Source: Verrucomicrobiales bacterium (GTDB taxonomy: Bacteria; Verrucomicrobiota; Verrucomicrobiia; Verrucomicrobiales; DEV007). From it: a stretch of DNA of 55,875 nt. The stretch spans positions 67,133 through 123,007 of the forward strand of contig JARGPI010000002.1 of NCBI GenBank assembly GCA_029213005.1, written 5' to 3'. The notes under the pieces were generated by a model. The model ran no database searches, was not told where the DNA came from, and saw only the letters and a list, made by a program, of their open reading frames with translations. A program made the position numbers and the translations under genes. Shown here one piece after another: positions 34,695 through 44,584 of the stretch. How positions within the stretch are numbered: position 1 is the stretch's first letter; the number at the start of each line of letters is the position of its first letter.

Positions 34695-35771
34695 TTAATT
34701 CGCAGTGCCTCTGGAGAAATCCAAAAGACTGGGGAAGGTGGTCGGACCGTTTTTCGAAGGCTCAAGTTGAGTGCCTTCATGCCATTCGTTAAATGAAGTC
34801 ACGGTGGCAGCTTTCAGGTCCGGGTCGAGGGTCCGTTTCGCCATTTCGATAAATCGATCGAGCGTGGAGATTGTTTTTCCGTCGGCGGTTTTATACTGTC
34901 GGGGGATGATGTAGTGACGCTTCGCGGGGTCCGCATCGTGACTGTTAAAACCGGGGAGGAGGCCGGGGATGAAGGCGACGTTTAGAGCAGCGGCAGTTTT
35001 CCGGTATTGAAGATAGACGGCCTCGCAGTCGTCGAAGAATTTGGCCCAGTCGCCATCTGGAGGCGGGCCGTGCATATTGTAGGAGGTGATCGCGTCGAAT
35101 GCCCTGATTCTCGCTGGATTCGGCTCGCCCCAGTATACTTCGTCCCCGATGAGGTAGAGGTCAAAACCCCGGGCTTTCAGGGTTTTTCTGACCTGATCGA
35201 TGGCGTTGCCAAAGTCGCCGGAAAAGGTTCGGCTCAGGTATAGATAAACAACGGGTCGCTGGTTGATTCGGTAGTAGGAGGGGTTGTTGAAGTAGGTATT
35301 CGATAAATAGGTAAAGTCGTCGATCAATTTTCGAGTCTTGTGATCGTCAAATTCGATTCCTTTGGCCGGGTCTAATCCGAGGAGGCCTTCGCTCTCATAA
35401 AATAGACAAAAGGTCGTGGGGCGCTGGTTCTCGGAATCTTTGAGTTGGTCGAGAATTGGGGCGACCCGCAACTTCAGGGTGACGTCTTCCCAGCTGTCTT
35501 TTCCCCACCAGGCGCACACCCAGTTTTTGACGCCCATCTGGCGCGACCAATTGACCTGTTTGACGATGGTCTCCGGATCGCGGGAGGAATAGAGACCGAG
35601 GGCGGGGCCGGTAGCAGAACTTTTACCGCGATAACCTTCCTCCCAGTGGCGTCCGTCCCGATCGTACCAGGGATAGTAATAGGCGCTGAGATGAACGCCC
35701 TCTTCTCCGGCAATAGTAGAGAAATGAAATAGACAATTCCAGACAAGTAGGATGAAGCCTGTCCGAATCAT
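34695..35771 (-). CDS. GH99-like (endo-mannosidase/WbsX-type) glycoside hydrolase
   Basis: A 358-residue protein with a signal peptide (1-21, ending IAG). The barrel motifs are AYYYPWYDRDGRHWEEGY near the start and SFNEWHEGTQLEP (about 325-337), the GH99 endo-alpha-mannosidase/WbsX signature. Bacterial members attack alpha-mannans or occur in polysaccharide biosynthesis clusters. Here the gene is 8 bp downstream of a GT4 gene and would be co-transcribed, so a role in trimming or releasing an exported polysaccharide is plausible. Copy C of the 13-mer element is 4 bp after its stop. Confidence 0.82.
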   Translation of the reverse strand: MIRTGFILLVWNCLFHFSTIAGEEGVHLSAYYYPWYDRDGRHWEEGYRGKSSATGPALGLYSSRDPETIVKQVNWSRQMGVKNWVCAWWGKDSWEDVTLKLRVAPILDQLKDSENQRPTTFCLFYESEGLLGLDPAKGIEFDDHKTRKLIDDFTYLSNTYFNNPSYYRINQRPVVYLYLSRTFSGDFGNAIDQVRKTLKARGFDLYLIGDEVYWGEPNPARIRAFDAITSYNMHGPPPDGDWAKFFDDCEAVYLQYRKTAAALNVAFIPGLLPGFNSHDADPAKRHYIIPRQYKTADGKTISTLDRFIEMAKRTLDPDLKAATVTSFNEWHEGTQLEPSKNGPTTFPSLLDFSRGTAN

Positions 35772-35779
35772 TTTACGGC

Positions 35780-36967
35780 TCAGGCAGCAACTTCGGGATC
35801 TTTGTGAAAGGCTTCGATGAGACGTTCTTCGATGGAATCGTCATCCTCGATGCGGGCGGCGATCTCAAGGAGGCGCTCGGTTTCGGCGAGATACCTCTCA
35901 GTGGAAAATCGCTCTGCGTTCTGCCGGATCGTTGTCGGATCCCATTGGATCTGATCAAATTCATCGAGCGCGTCTTTGACCAGTTCGGCATCAAAGCCGT
36001 CGAAGAAGACTCCGGTTTTACCCTCGATCACTGTTTCGAGGGCGCCGCCGCCCCGGAAAGCGATGACCGGCTTGCCGCAGGCCTGCGCCTCGACCGGCGT
36101 GATTCCAAAATCTTCGAGACCGGGAAAGACAAATCCGTTACAGGTCGCCATTTTCTCTTCCACCACTTCATCGGGTGCGCGGCCGAGGAAGGTTACGGTG
36201 GGTCCCGCCATTGATTCCAGCCGCTGACGGTCCGGGCCATCACCAATCACAACGAGGTTCCGGTTCGCTTTCGTAAACGCTTCGACGGCGAGGTCGATCC
36301 GTTTGTAGGAGACGAGGCGGGACACGATGAGATGAAAGTTCCCGGTAGTTTCACTGACCTGGAATCGATCGACATCCACCGGTGGATAAATCACGACGCT
36401 GTTGCGACCATAACAATTTTTGATGCGGTCTTTGATGAAATTCGAGTTGGCAATAAAGAGATCGACTTTGCGGGATTGCCTGAGATCGCTATCGCGAAAC
36501 AGCGGCATAATGCGACGAACCACATCTCTCAAAAGCGGGTTCGAGATTTCGTTTCGCAGGTACTCCTCCGGATTCCAGAAAAACCGGGGTGGAGTGTGGC
36601 AGTAACAGATCATTTTTGAGCCGGCGGGCTTCAGGATCCATTTCGAAAAGCCACTGCTGCTGATCCAGATCAAATCGCGGGTTTCATTTATCTTGAGAGC
36701 CTTGAAGGCGTGCGGATAGAGGAAGAACAGCTTTTTGTGCATGTCTTCGAGACGAGGCAGCTTTTGAAGCCAGGAATTATTGACCCGCTGGGATTGAAAT
36801 ACGTCCGGAAGGTTGCTTCCTTTGGTCGCACTGGTATAAATCGGTGCCTCGGGAAATTCTTCAGCCATCACTTGAACCACTTTCTCGGCACCACCCATTT
36901 GAATGAGGAAATCGTGCACCAAAATAAGGCGCTCATGCAGATCAAGAGCAGAGGGCTGGAAATTCAT
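35780..36967 (-). CDS. GT4 family glycosyltransferase
   Basis: A 395-residue GT-B fold enzyme. The N-terminal donor/acceptor domain has VHDFLIQMGGAEKVVQVM. The C-terminal domain has the retaining GT4 signature with E-x7-E in EDFGITPVEAQACGKPV. It transfers a sugar from a nucleotide-sugar donor to a growing glycan; the sugar is unknown. The gene is divergent from the flippase gene across an AT-rich region and is followed after 8 bp by the GH99-like gene. This placement suggests a polysaccharide assembly locus. Confidence 0.9.
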   Translation of the reverse strand: MNFQPSALDLHERLILVHDFLIQMGGAEKVVQVMAEEFPEAPIYTSATKGSNLPDVFQSQRVNNSWLQKLPRLEDMHKKLFFLYPHAFKALKINETRDLIWISSSGFSKWILKPAGSKMICYCHTPPRFFWNPEEYLRNEISNPLLRDVVRRIMPLFRDSDLRQSRKVDLFIANSNFIKDRIKNCYGRNSVVIYPPVDVDRFQVSETTGNFHLIVSRLVSYKRIDLAVEAFTKANRNLVVIGDGPDRQRLESMAGPTVTFLGRAPDEVVEEKMATCNGFVFPGLEDFGITPVEAQACGKPVIAFRGGGALETVIEGKTGVFFDGFDAELVKDALDEFDQIQWDPTTIRQNAERFSTERYLAETERLLEIAARIEDDDSIEERLIEAFHKDPEVAA

Positions 36968-37183
36968 ACAATTCTGACAGTTACGGAAAATATATTTGGT
37001 TCATTATAGGGCCAGTACTAAAAAAGTCTCAGGGTTTTGACCAACAAATGAAAATTTTTTGGGGTATAACTCCCTTTTCGGGGTTTAGTTTTAAAAATTC
37101 GTCAGATTGAGTGCAAATTATTAGAATTTTCCATATTTATTTGCTGACTAAATGAGAAAGCAATTTACCTTCGCCCCTAAACA
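36968..37183. promoter_or_regulatory. AT-rich divergent promoter region of the polysaccharide genes
   Basis: A 216-bp gap, much more AT-rich than the surrounding coding sequence, with long A/T runs (for example around 37050-37060 and 37125-37142). It lies between the divergent GT4 and flippase genes and must hold both promoters. A TATAAC box at 37065 has no well-spaced -35 partner. AT-richness could attract nucleoid proteins, which would allow silencing. Confidence 0.5.
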
Positions 37184-38458
37184 TTGAAAGAGCTGGTCCA
37201 CCGATTGCGACTCACCGATTGGCGGGGTTCGCTTAGCACATTTTATCCATCGGCTATCCGGATGGCAGGTGCCGGATTGCAATTCCTCAATACCATTTTA
37301 ATAGCGAGGACCTTAGGTGACGTGGGGAGTGAACGTTACTTTTTCTGGAGTGCCATTATCATGACCTCGACGGGGATGGCCAGCTACGGACTCGAGCAGC
37401 TTTCGCTCCGCGACGTCCCGCGTTTGCAGCTCAAAGGAACGACGAGCGTTCGGACTTATTTGACGGCTGTTCAGGCGATTTCGGTGTCGCTGGCTCTGAT
37501 TATCGGGTTGGGATTGGTGATTTACGCCCAGTTTACCGAGGGATGGGCTGAATGGCAGATTCTGATACCTTTCGGGCTCGCGGCAATGACCACGGTGGTG
37601 ATTTTCGGTGAGGTTTTGAAAGGGTTGTCGCAGCCGGTTCTAGGTGTGTTGTTCGGGCATTTTTTACCGGTTTTTATTTTCACGATCGCGATAGCTCTGG
37701 CGGGCAGTGCTTTGACCTCTGCTCTGCTTCTTAAACTCTGGATCGGGAGCTTTCTGCTGGCGGTATTGCTGCTCCGGTTCTCCGGCCAGCCAGAGTTGAA
37801 AGGTCATCCTTTTAAAAAGTCAGATCCGGCTCTTTTGAAATCATTGTTCATCGAGGGGCGTTCGGTGTTTGCCGGGGGGATTTTCGGAGCACTGAGTTTC
37901 ATGATTCCGCTCGCGATTCTGAAGAGTCAGGCTCAGGACCCGGAAGTTTCCTATGTGACGACCGCTTTCCGGATCAGTATTTTGATTTCGATCTTGTCCG
38001 GCGCGATTCACAGCGTGTTTGCTCCTCAGATCTCCCGTGCCGCAGAGAGCTTTGATGCGCGACGGGTTTTTAAATCCTACAGCAAGGCCGTTATTTTCAG
38101 TCTGGTAGCGTTGGGTCCTCCCATATTTATAGGAGTCGCATTTCCCCAATTAGTGATGCAGATCTTCGGCGAATCGTTTCGCGACGGGGCGAGCACGCTG
38201 CGGCTGCTTCTGATTTGTAATCTGATCTCACTGGTCCTCGGCCCGGTTCTTCAGCTCTTGATTATGATCGGGAGTAATCGTCATTTGCCCCGGTTTGGAT
38301 TTTTTAAACTGATCATCGCCGTGGCTGCCGGATGGGTCTTGATTCCCAAATTCGGCGGTGTTGGAATGGTGGTGGCGATGAGCGGGGCGTTTCTTCTGGA
38401 AGAACTCGCTGTGTTGATCTACATCGGACTGAAACTGCGGAAATATGGACCAGCATGA
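37184..38458 (+). CDS. Wzx-type polysaccharide flippase
   Basis: A 424-residue membrane protein of the MOP superfamily with about twelve helices, starting FYPSAIRMAGAGLQFLNTIL and continuing through the LRDVPRLQLKGTTSVRTYL loop. It should move lipid-linked glycans to the periplasmic side of the inner membrane. The start is not sharply defined: TTG 37184 gives a full first helix, while ATG 37262 would cut into it. The stop (38456-38458) overlaps the start of the next GT4 gene as ATGA, which indicates translational coupling. No Wzy polymerase gene is nearby. Confidence 0.82.
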   Translation: MKELVHRLRLTDWRGSLSTFYPSAIRMAGAGLQFLNTILIARTLGDVGSERYFFWSAIIMTSTGMASYGLEQLSLRDVPRLQLKGTTSVRTYLTAVQAISVSLALIIGLGLVIYAQFTEGWAEWQILIPFGLAAMTTVVIFGEVLKGLSQPVLGVLFGHFLPVFIFTIAIALAGSALTSALLLKLWIGSFLLAVLLLRFSGQPELKGHPFKKSDPALLKSLFIEGRSVFAGGIFGALSFMIPLAILKSQAQDPEVSYVTTAFRISILISILSGAIHSVFAPQISRAAESFDARRVFKSYSKAVIFSLVALGPPIFIGVAFPQLVMQIFGESFRDGASTLRLLLICNLISLVLGPVLQLLIMIGSNRHLPRFGFFKLIIAVAAGWVLIPKFGGVGMVVAMSGAFLLEELAVLIYIGLKLRKYGPA

Positions 38459-39483
38459 CTGCGCTGACGATTAATGCCAGATACAAAAACCGCCCTTTGA
38501 CGGGGGTTGAGAGGTTTGCTTTCGAGGTCGAAAAGCAGCTTCGGAATCGTAAAGGTCTGGAGATTAGTGAAGTGGATCCCGGTCGCGAGTTATCGGGTTT
38601 AAAAGGTCATTCCTGGGAGCAGTTTGTGCTTCCATCGCGGGTTAAAGGCTCAGATATCCTGTTTTCGCCCTGCAACACCGGGCCGGTCAGTGTGGCGAAC
38701 CAGCTGGTGGTGATTCACGATGCGGCGGTGTGGGATTATCCGGAGGGTTTCAGTCGCTCCTTCGGGACCGTCTATCGGAACCTCCTTCCGGCGCTGGCAA
38801 AGCGGTGTCGTTGGGTTGCCACCGTATCCGAGTTTTCCCGCGGCAGGCTGGCGGAGCACCTCAAGGTGCCGGAGAAACGGATCCTAGTCCTCGGGAATGC
38901 CACCTCATCCGACTTTTGTCCGCCGGAGAACCGGACCAGCGACGGTCCGCCGCGATTCTTCTGCGTGAGTTCGCTGGATCCGAGGAAGAATTTTGTGCGT
39001 TTGATCAAAGTCTGGGAACAGCTGCGGAAATCCGGAAAGCTGCCCGAGGGAACCACTCTCCGAATCGCCGGAGGGGCGAATCCGCGAAATTTCTCAGCGA
39101 TCGAATTTGAGGATTCTCCTTCGGTGAAGTGGCTCGGCCGAATCAGCGATGAAGAGTTGGTGGCGGAATATCAATCCGCGACGGCCTTCATTTTCCCCAG
39201 TTTGTACGAAGGGTTTGGACTGCCGCCACTGGAGGCGCTGGCTTGTGGATGTCCGGTGTTGCTTTCCAACCGGGCGAGTCTTCCTGAAGTCGGAGGCCCT
39301 GAGAGTGAGGGCGCAGTGATCTACTTCGATCCTGATGATGAAAGCTCGATGGGAAGCTCGATTGAGCAAATGATTGGATTCTCCGGTGCTGAAATCGACC
39401 GCATTTCCCGGAAAGCCATCGAGAGAAGTCAGAAATTCTCCTGGGAAAGCGTAGCGGATCGCCTTGTTACGGCTTTAAAATAA
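38455..39483 (+). CDS. GT4 family glycosyltransferase
   Basis: A 342-residue GT-B enzyme. ATG 38455 overlaps the flippase stop by 4 bp (ATGA), so the two are coupled. It has FCVSSLDPRKNFVRLIKVWEQL in the linker to the donor domain and the signature SLYEGFGLPPLEALACGCPV (E-x7-E). The short N-terminal half starts INARYKNRPLTGVERFA, as in mannosyl- or rhamnosyl-type GT4 enzymes of exopolysaccharide clusters. Donor and acceptor are unknown. It ends the plus-strand polysaccharide pair; guaB follows after 68 bp. Confidence 0.9.
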   Translation: MTALTINARYKNRPLTGVERFAFEVEKQLRNRKGLEISEVDPGRELSGLKGHSWEQFVLPSRVKGSDILFSPCNTGPVSVANQLVVIHDAAVWDYPEGFSRSFGTVYRNLLPALAKRCRWVATVSEFSRGRLAEHLKVPEKRILVLGNATSSDFCPPENRTSDGPPRFFCVSSLDPRKNFVRLIKVWEQLRKSGKLPEGTTLRIAGGANPRNFSAIEFEDSPSVKWLGRISDEELVAEYQSATAFIFPSLYEGFGLPPLEALACGCPVLLSNRASLPEVGGPESEGAVIYFDPDDESSMGSSIEQMIGFSGAEIDRISRKAIERSQKFSWESVADRLVTALK

Positions 39484-39551
39484 AACCGTCCGGAGCGACG
39501 ATTTACAGAACTTTCGCTTGATCAATTCCTAGTTCATCCTAAATCTTTTCT

Positions 39552-41006
39552 ATGGGTGAGCTACCTCTAGGTCTGAGTTTTGATGACGTTCTTATGGTTC
39601 CGCAGCACAGCAGTGTGTTGCCGGAAGCGGTGGAGATATCAACGCACCTCACGGCGGATATTCCTCTAAACATCCCGGTTGTCTCGTCGGCAATGGATAC
39701 GGTGACCGAAGCGACGCTCGCGACCGCCCTCGCAAGGGAAGGCGGAATCGGAGTGATTCACCGCAATATGCCGGTCAGCGAGCAGGTCGAAATGGTCGCT
39801 AAAGTGAAGCGGGCCGAGAATATGGTGATTCCGGATCCCTTTACGGTCGGGTCGGATATCACCCTCGCCGAGCTTCAGGTGGTGATGGCGAACCGGGGAG
39901 TCAACGGTTTTCCAGTCATCGATAAGAACGATGTCCTCATCGGTATGGTGACGAGCCGGGACATCTGGTATATCGAAAATCCTGAAGAAACCGTGGCCGG
40001 AGTGATGACGCCGCAGGATAAGCTGGTTACGGCTCCCAAGTCGACCACCCTCAACGAGGCCCGGAGAATTTTATATCAAAACCGGATTGAGAAACTTCCG
40101 CTGATTGATGAGCACGGAAAACTGGCGGGACTGATCACCGCTCAGGATATTGAAAACCGTCAGAAATTTGTTAACGCCGCCAAAGACCCTAAAGGTCGCC
40201 TCCGGGTGGGAGCTGCCATTGGCGTAGGTGACGACTGCCTGGATCGCGCTGCTGCCGTCATCGAAGCCGGAGCGGATGCGGTTTTCATCGATGCCGCAAC
40301 CGGTCATACCACGCGGGTCTTCGACTTGATCGAGAAGCTTCGCAGTGAATTCGATATCACCGTAGTCGCCGGTAATGTCGTGACGAAAGAAGGCGCACAG
40401 GATCTGGTCAGCGCCGGAGCGAATGTGGTTAAAGTCGGGGTTGGCCCCGGATCAATCTGTACGACACGGGTAATTGCCGGTGTCGGGGTTCCCCAGTTTA
40501 CGGCGATTCAGGAAGTTTCCGAAGTCTGCCGCGCCAACGGTGTCACTACCATTGCCGACGGTGGTATTCGCTACTCCGGGGATATCGTGAAAGCGATGGC
40601 TGCGGGAGCGGATATGGTGATGCTGGGATCGCTCCTCGCCGGTTGCCGGGAAAGCCCCGGGGCGATTGTTAATTACCAGGGCAGAACCTGGAAAGAATAT
40701 CGCGGCATGGGATCTCTCAAAGCGATGCGCAAAGGTTCCGGCGATCGCTACGGTCAGAACTCATCGGGTAAACTGGTTGCCGAGGGCGTTGAAGCCCGGG
40801 TTCCTTATCGCGGACCACTTTCCGACACGATTTTTCAACTTCTCGGCGGTCTGAGAAGTGGGATGGGCTACGTTGGTGCCAACGATCTGGCTGACTTGAG
40901 AGAAAAAGCCCGTTTTGTCCGGATCACTCCCGGAGGCTTGAAAGAAAGTCACGCTCACGACATTACGATCACAGAAGAGCCGGTGAACTACCAGCAATCG
41001 ACCTGA
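39552..41006 (+). CDS. guaB: IMP dehydrogenase
   Basis: A 484-residue enzyme that oxidises IMP to XMP with NAD+, the first committed step of GMP synthesis. The barrel starts with [17 protein letters not shown]; two CBS domains (about 95-205, [16 protein letters not shown] and [15 protein letters not shown]) are inserted and bind nucleotides. The catalytic cysteine is in [10 protein letters not shown] (about 303), and the C-terminal flap has [11 protein letters not shown] and GRVPYRG-like [10 protein letters not shown]. It is 46 bp upstream of guaA, forming a normal gua operon. Confidence 0.97.
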   Translation: MGELPLGLSFDDVLMVPQHSSVLPEAVEISTHLTADIPLNIPVVSSAMDTVTEATLATALAREGGIGVIHRNMPVSEQVEMVAKVKRAENMVIPDPFTVGSDITLAELQVVMANRGVNGFPVIDKNDVLIGMVTSRDIWYIENPEETVAGVMTPQDKLVTAPKSTTLNEARRILYQNRIEKLPLIDEHGKLAGLITAQDIENRQKFVNAAKDPKGRLRVGAAIGVGDDCLDRAAAVIEAGADAVFIDAATGHTTRVFDLIEKLRSEFDITVVAGNVVTKEGAQDLVSAGANVVKVGVGPGSICTTRVIAGVGVPQFTAIQEVSEVCRANGVTTIADGGIRYSGDIVKAMAAGADMVMLGSLLAGCRESPGAIVNYQGRTWKEYRGMGSLKAMRKGSGDRYGQNSSGKLVAEGVEARVPYRGPLSDTIFQLLGGLRSGMGYVGANDLADLREKARFVRITPGGLKESHAHDITITEEPVNYQQST

Positions 41007-41052
41007 TCCTCACTCATTACTTTCACTACTTTTATCTCATTTTTCTCCACAA

Positions 41053-42576
41053 ATGGAAAAAGATCCCATTGCCGTTATTGATTTTGGCTCGCAGTACACT
41101 CAACTGATCGTTCGTCGCATCAGAGAGTTGGGCTACTATTCGAAGCTCTATCAACCGGGCGAACTCAGAGAAACCGGAAAGCCCGCTGTGGTCGTCCTTT
41201 CAGGCGGACCCCGCTCGACACTTGAAGACGGTGCTCCCGATATCGACTTCGACTATTTGAAGGGGATGGGCGTCCCGGTCCTTGGCGTTTGCTACGGCAT
41301 GCAGCTCCTCAATCAGAAATTCGGTGGCAGTGTTGCTCCGGGGAACAAGCGGGAATTCGGCCGGGCGACATTGAAAAATGAGTCCTCCGGGAACTGCATT
41401 TTTTCCGGTATGTCGGAGACTTCCCAAATCTGGATGAGTCACTCCGATACGGTGGAAAACCTTCCCGAAGGCACCAAAGTTCTGGCGCGAAATGATGATG
41501 GTGTTCCGGTGGCTTTGAAGTGGGCGGAAGGATTCTACGGGATCCAGTTCCACCCCGAGGTATCGCATTCCACTGAGGGAAATCAGCTCCTTAAGAATTT
41601 CGTCAATATGGGGAGTGACCTTCCCGATTTTGAAATCGCTTCTTTCAAAGACCATCTTGTTCAGCGGGTTCGCGACGAGGTGAACGGTCGCAAAGTGGTC
41701 TGCGGAGTTTCGGGCGGGGTCGATTCCTCAGTTCTCGCCGCTCTGCTGCACGAAGCGGAGGTGGATACTCGCAATATCTTTGTTGATACCGGTTTACTCC
41801 GGAAAAATGAAGCTGAAGAAGTGGTCAGCCTGTTTGAGAGCTTTGGTATTCCAATCGAGACGATCGATGCTTCGGAAAAATTTCTGACCGCACTGAAAGG
41901 CAAAACCGATCCTGAAGAGAAACGTCGCATTATCGGGCGTCTGTTTGTCGAGATCTTTTTCGATGCCGTGGGGGACGATGTCGAGTTGCTGGCTCAAGGC
42001 ACGCTCTATCCCGATGTGATTGAGAGCGCCACCAGCGGATCGATTGCCTCGACGATCAAGACCCATCACAACCGGGTTGATAAAATCATGGAACTGAAGT
42101 CGGAGGGCCGCGTTCTCGAGCCGCTCGACGAACTGTTCAAAGACGAAGTCCGGGCTCTCGGCCGAGTGCTGGGTCTTCCGGCCAAAGTCGTTAACCGTCA
42201 TCCTTTTCCAGGTCCGGGACTCGCAGTTCGCTGCCCTGGAGAAGTTACCGAAGAGAAACTCAAGATCATTCGCGACGCTGACAAAATCTTTATCGATCTC
42301 CTGCACGAGCACGGCCAGTATGACAACGTCTGGCAGGCTTACGCTGCACTGATTCCGGTGAAAACCGTCGGGGTCAAAGGGGATGAGCGGTGCTACGAAT
42401 TTGCTCTGAGTATTCGCGCTGTTACCAGTGAAGATGCGATGACGGCGGAGTGGGCTCAGTTGCCTTACGAGGTGCTCGGCGATATTTCCAATAAGATCCT
42501 CAACGAAGTCGATGGGGTAAATCGCGTGCTCTACGATATCTCGACGAAGCCTCCGGCAAGTATCGAGTGGGAGTAG
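41053..42576 (+). CDS. guaA: GMP synthase (glutamine-hydrolysing)
   Basis: A 507-residue two-domain enzyme that converts XMP to GMP. The class I glutamine amidotransferase domain (about 1-195) has the nucleophile in LGVCYGMQLL (Cys about 80) and the His/Glu pair in QFHPEVSHS (about 165). The ATP-pyrophosphatase domain has the PP-loop VSGGVDSSVLA (about 219), and the C-terminal dimerisation domain ends SIEWE. Length and order are those of the standard bacterial enzyme. It lies directly after guaB. A 10-bp perfect stem-loop follows 20 bp after its stop. Confidence 0.97.
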   Translation: MEKDPIAVIDFGSQYTQLIVRRIRELGYYSKLYQPGELRETGKPAVVVLSGGPRSTLEDGAPDIDFDYLKGMGVPVLGVCYGMQLLNQKFGGSVAPGNKREFGRATLKNESSGNCIFSGMSETSQIWMSHSDTVENLPEGTKVLARNDDGVPVALKWAEGFYGIQFHPEVSHSTEGNQLLKNFVNMGSDLPDFEIASFKDHLVQRVRDEVNGRKVVCGVSGGVDSSVLAALLHEAEVDTRNIFVDTGLLRKNEAEEVVSLFESFGIPIETIDASEKFLTALKGKTDPEEKRRIIGRLFVEIFFDAVGDDVELLAQGTLYPDVIESATSGSIASTIKTHHNRVDKIMELKSEGRVLEPLDELFKDEVRALGRVLGLPAKVVNRHPFPGPGLAVRCPGEVTEEKLKIIRDADKIFIDLLHEHGQYDNVWQAYAALIPVKTVGVKGDERCYEFALSIRAVTSEDAMTAEWAQLPYEVLGDISNKILNEVDGVNRVLYDISTKPPASIEWE

Positions 42577-42595
42577 ATCGCTGAACCCGGCACTG

Positions 42596-42622
42596 GCGGC
42601 GAATTTGATTGCAATTCGCCGC
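42596..42622 (+). terminator. Perfect stem-loop after guaA
   Basis: GCGGCGAATT (42596-42605) pairs perfectly with AATTCGCCGC (42613-42622) around a 7-nt loop. There is no immediate T-tract; the first T run is TTTT about 10 nt later. It is probably a terminator or RNA 3'-end stabiliser for the guaBA transcript; it also lies 24 bp upstream of the transporter start. Confidence 0.6.
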
Positions 42623-42645
42623 TGCGGACCGTTTTATCGATCGAG

Positions 42646-43977
42646 ATGACGGAGAAACCTACTCGTTCCGATAGAATTTACGACTTCCTAGTCGGAAACG
42701 GGCACGGTGAGCGGATATCGACTGGTATCACCGAAGCCGCAGCCAAAGTGGTGCCGGCAAATTTTCTCCGACTCCTCGTTGCTACACTTTGCACAAAGGT
42801 TGGCGACGCCCTCAGTAAACCCGGGGTGATGATAACCTGGATGCTGAGCACTCTGGGTGCTCCATCGGCATTGATCGGGTTGATCGTTCCGATCCGGGAA
42901 TCGGGGGCGCTGGTTCTGCAAATATTTGTCGGCGAGCTCGCGAGTCGATACCGGCTGCGGAAGTGGTTCTGGGTTGCGGGAAGCGTGGTGCAGGGATCTG
43001 CGATTCTGGGAATGGTGCCGGTGGCGCTTTTCCTTAGCGGGGCAGCTGCAGGATGGGCGGTAGTGGGGTTAATCGCAATTTTCAGTCTGGCGCGCGGAGT
43101 CTGTTCAGTGATCTCAAAAGATTTAGTAGGGCGCACGATCCCCAAGACGCGGCGGGGACGCCTCGGTGGAATCGCGGCTTCGGCCTCGGGAGTGATTGCG
43201 ATCGCTGTCGGTATCTGGTTGCTGCTATATAAAGATAGAGAGCTCGAACCGGTGGTTTTTGCGGTCATCCTCGGTGTAGCCGGTGGCTTGTGGTTTTTAG
43301 CCGCGATGGCGATGTCGACTCTGGATGAAAAACCGGCGAAGACTGAAGCAAAGAAAAATCCGTTTCTGGAAATCAAAAGCAGTATTGGTTTGTTGAAGAC
43401 GGATTCGGACTTCAGGCTTTTCTGTATCGCCCGCGCCTTGCTTGCGGGCACGGTTTTGTCGATGCCGTTCTATGTCATCCTGGCCCGCCATGCGACCGAT
43501 GGCAGCTCGGGCAGTCTAGGTATTTTGCTGATCGCCGGAAGTGTCGCTACCGCATTGAGTGGTGCGGTCTGGGGGCGACTCGCAGATCATTCCAGTCGGC
43601 TCGTCCTCGCTACCGCCGGTATTTTGGCCGGAGTGATCGGTTTTGCGACGGCGGCGCTGGGAGGAATTGAGTTTTCGGGTATGGGTGGATCGATTTTCTG
43701 GGGTGCCCTGTTTTTCCTCATCGGGTTGGCTCATACCGGGATTCGGCAGGGGAGAAAGACGCATCTCGTCGATATGAGCGATGCGGATAACCGGGCGTCT
43801 ATGGTCGCCGTTAGTAATACCTTGATCGGGATCGTGGTGCTGGCGGGAAGTTCAGTTGGTTTGCTCACCGAATGGATCGGCGAACGCTGGGTGATCTTTA
43901 TTTTTGCTCTACCCGGGCTCTTCGGAGGTTTGCTGGCTCTGAAGCTTCCGGAGGTGCAGCGCGAGGGAAAAGCTTAA
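42646..43977 (+). CDS. MFS transporter
   Basis: A 443-residue protein of the major facilitator superfamily with about twelve helices, in two six-helix halves separated by a cytoplasmic loop around residues 220-245 (LDEKPAKTEAKKNP). There is an RxxKTRRGRLGG loop after helix 4-5, with IPKTRRGRLGG similar to the conserved MFS loop. The substrate is unknown. It has an N-terminal hydrophilic extension of about 40 residues. Its stop shares the TTAA tetramer with the convergent DUF3592-like gene. Confidence 0.85.
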   Translation: MTEKPTRSDRIYDFLVGNGHGERISTGITEAAAKVVPANFLRLLVATLCTKVGDALSKPGVMITWMLSTLGAPSALIGLIVPIRESGALVLQIFVGELASRYRLRKWFWVAGSVVQGSAILGMVPVALFLSGAAAGWAVVGLIAIFSLARGVCSVISKDLVGRTIPKTRRGRLGGIAASASGVIAIAVGIWLLLYKDRELEPVVFAVILGVAGGLWFLAAMAMSTLDEKPAKTEAKKNPFLEIKSSIGLLKTDSDFRLFCIARALLAGTVLSMPFYVILARHATDGSSGSLGILLIAGSVATALSGAVWGRLADHSSRLVLATAGILAGVIGFATAALGGIEFSGMGGSIFWGALFFLIGLAHTGIRQGRKTHLVDMSDADNRASMVAVSNTLIGIVVLAGSSVGLLTEWIGERWVIFIFALPGLFGGLLALKLPEVQREGKA

Positions 43978-44450
43978 GGTGACTTCCTGCGGGACGCGAT
44001 ATAGAAAGGCAGCAATACCAGAATGGCGACGATACTGAAGATGATCGCCAGCACGATGGCGATTTCCCCGTTTCCATCCGCTTGTAGAGAAAAGCGATCC
44101 GGATGATTTTCCTGGTGGTAGACGGTAAACTCTTTTCCCGCTGACCAGTTCGCCAGTTCCGCCTCGGTCACTTCGCGATCTGAGTGGTTGAATACGTCGA
44201 TGTGTTCTTTCCGATAGGTTTGTCTGTTGCTCTGGTAGGTTAGGGTAGCGATAAGTGACCAGGCCGGAGTTCCGGGGCGGGTTCGTTCGATTTTTACCCT
44301 TTCAATCTGCCCAACTACGGGAATCCATTTTCGGGATTTGATCGAAATGGCGGGGAGGAATGCCAGGGTCACTAGCACAAGATAGCTGATGATAATAACG
44401 ATCCCTCCGGGGTATTTGAAGCCGGCTGCCATAGGGTTATCCTCGTGCAT
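43974..44450 (-). CDS. DUF3592-like membrane protein
   Basis: A 158-residue protein with membrane helices at about 15-35 and 128-151, and between them a beta-rich extracytoplasmic domain, with ATLTYQSNRQTYRKEHIDVF and EFTVYHQENHPDRFSL. The layout and the 'YHQENPP..' style motif match DUF3592 family proteins, whose role is not known. Start at ATG 44450; ATG 44432 is an alternative. The 3' end overlaps the convergent transporter by 4 bp. Confidence 0.7.
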   Translation of the reverse strand: MHEDNPMAAGFKYPGGIVIIISYLVLVTLAFLPAISIKSRKWIPVVGQIERVKIERTRPGTPAWSLIATLTYQSNRQTYRKEHIDVFNHSDREVTEAELANWSAGKEFTVYHQENHPDRFSLQADGNGEIAIVLAIIFSIVAILVLLPFYIASRRKSP

Positions 44451-44584
44451 TTTGCGAGTGCTGTCCCGATAAATTGCACGATCAACAGACGAAATTTGAG
44501 CGGCGCTTTTTGATGCAAAGCGCTCTATTGGCGTGCTCCACGGTGTAGTGAGGTGACGGCATATTTGGTGCTGGAAATGGAGGT

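Noticed and set aside
37037..37070. Promoter with TTGACC and TATAAC in the divergent polysaccharide region
   Set aside because: The spacing is 22 bp, too long for a sigma-70 promoter.
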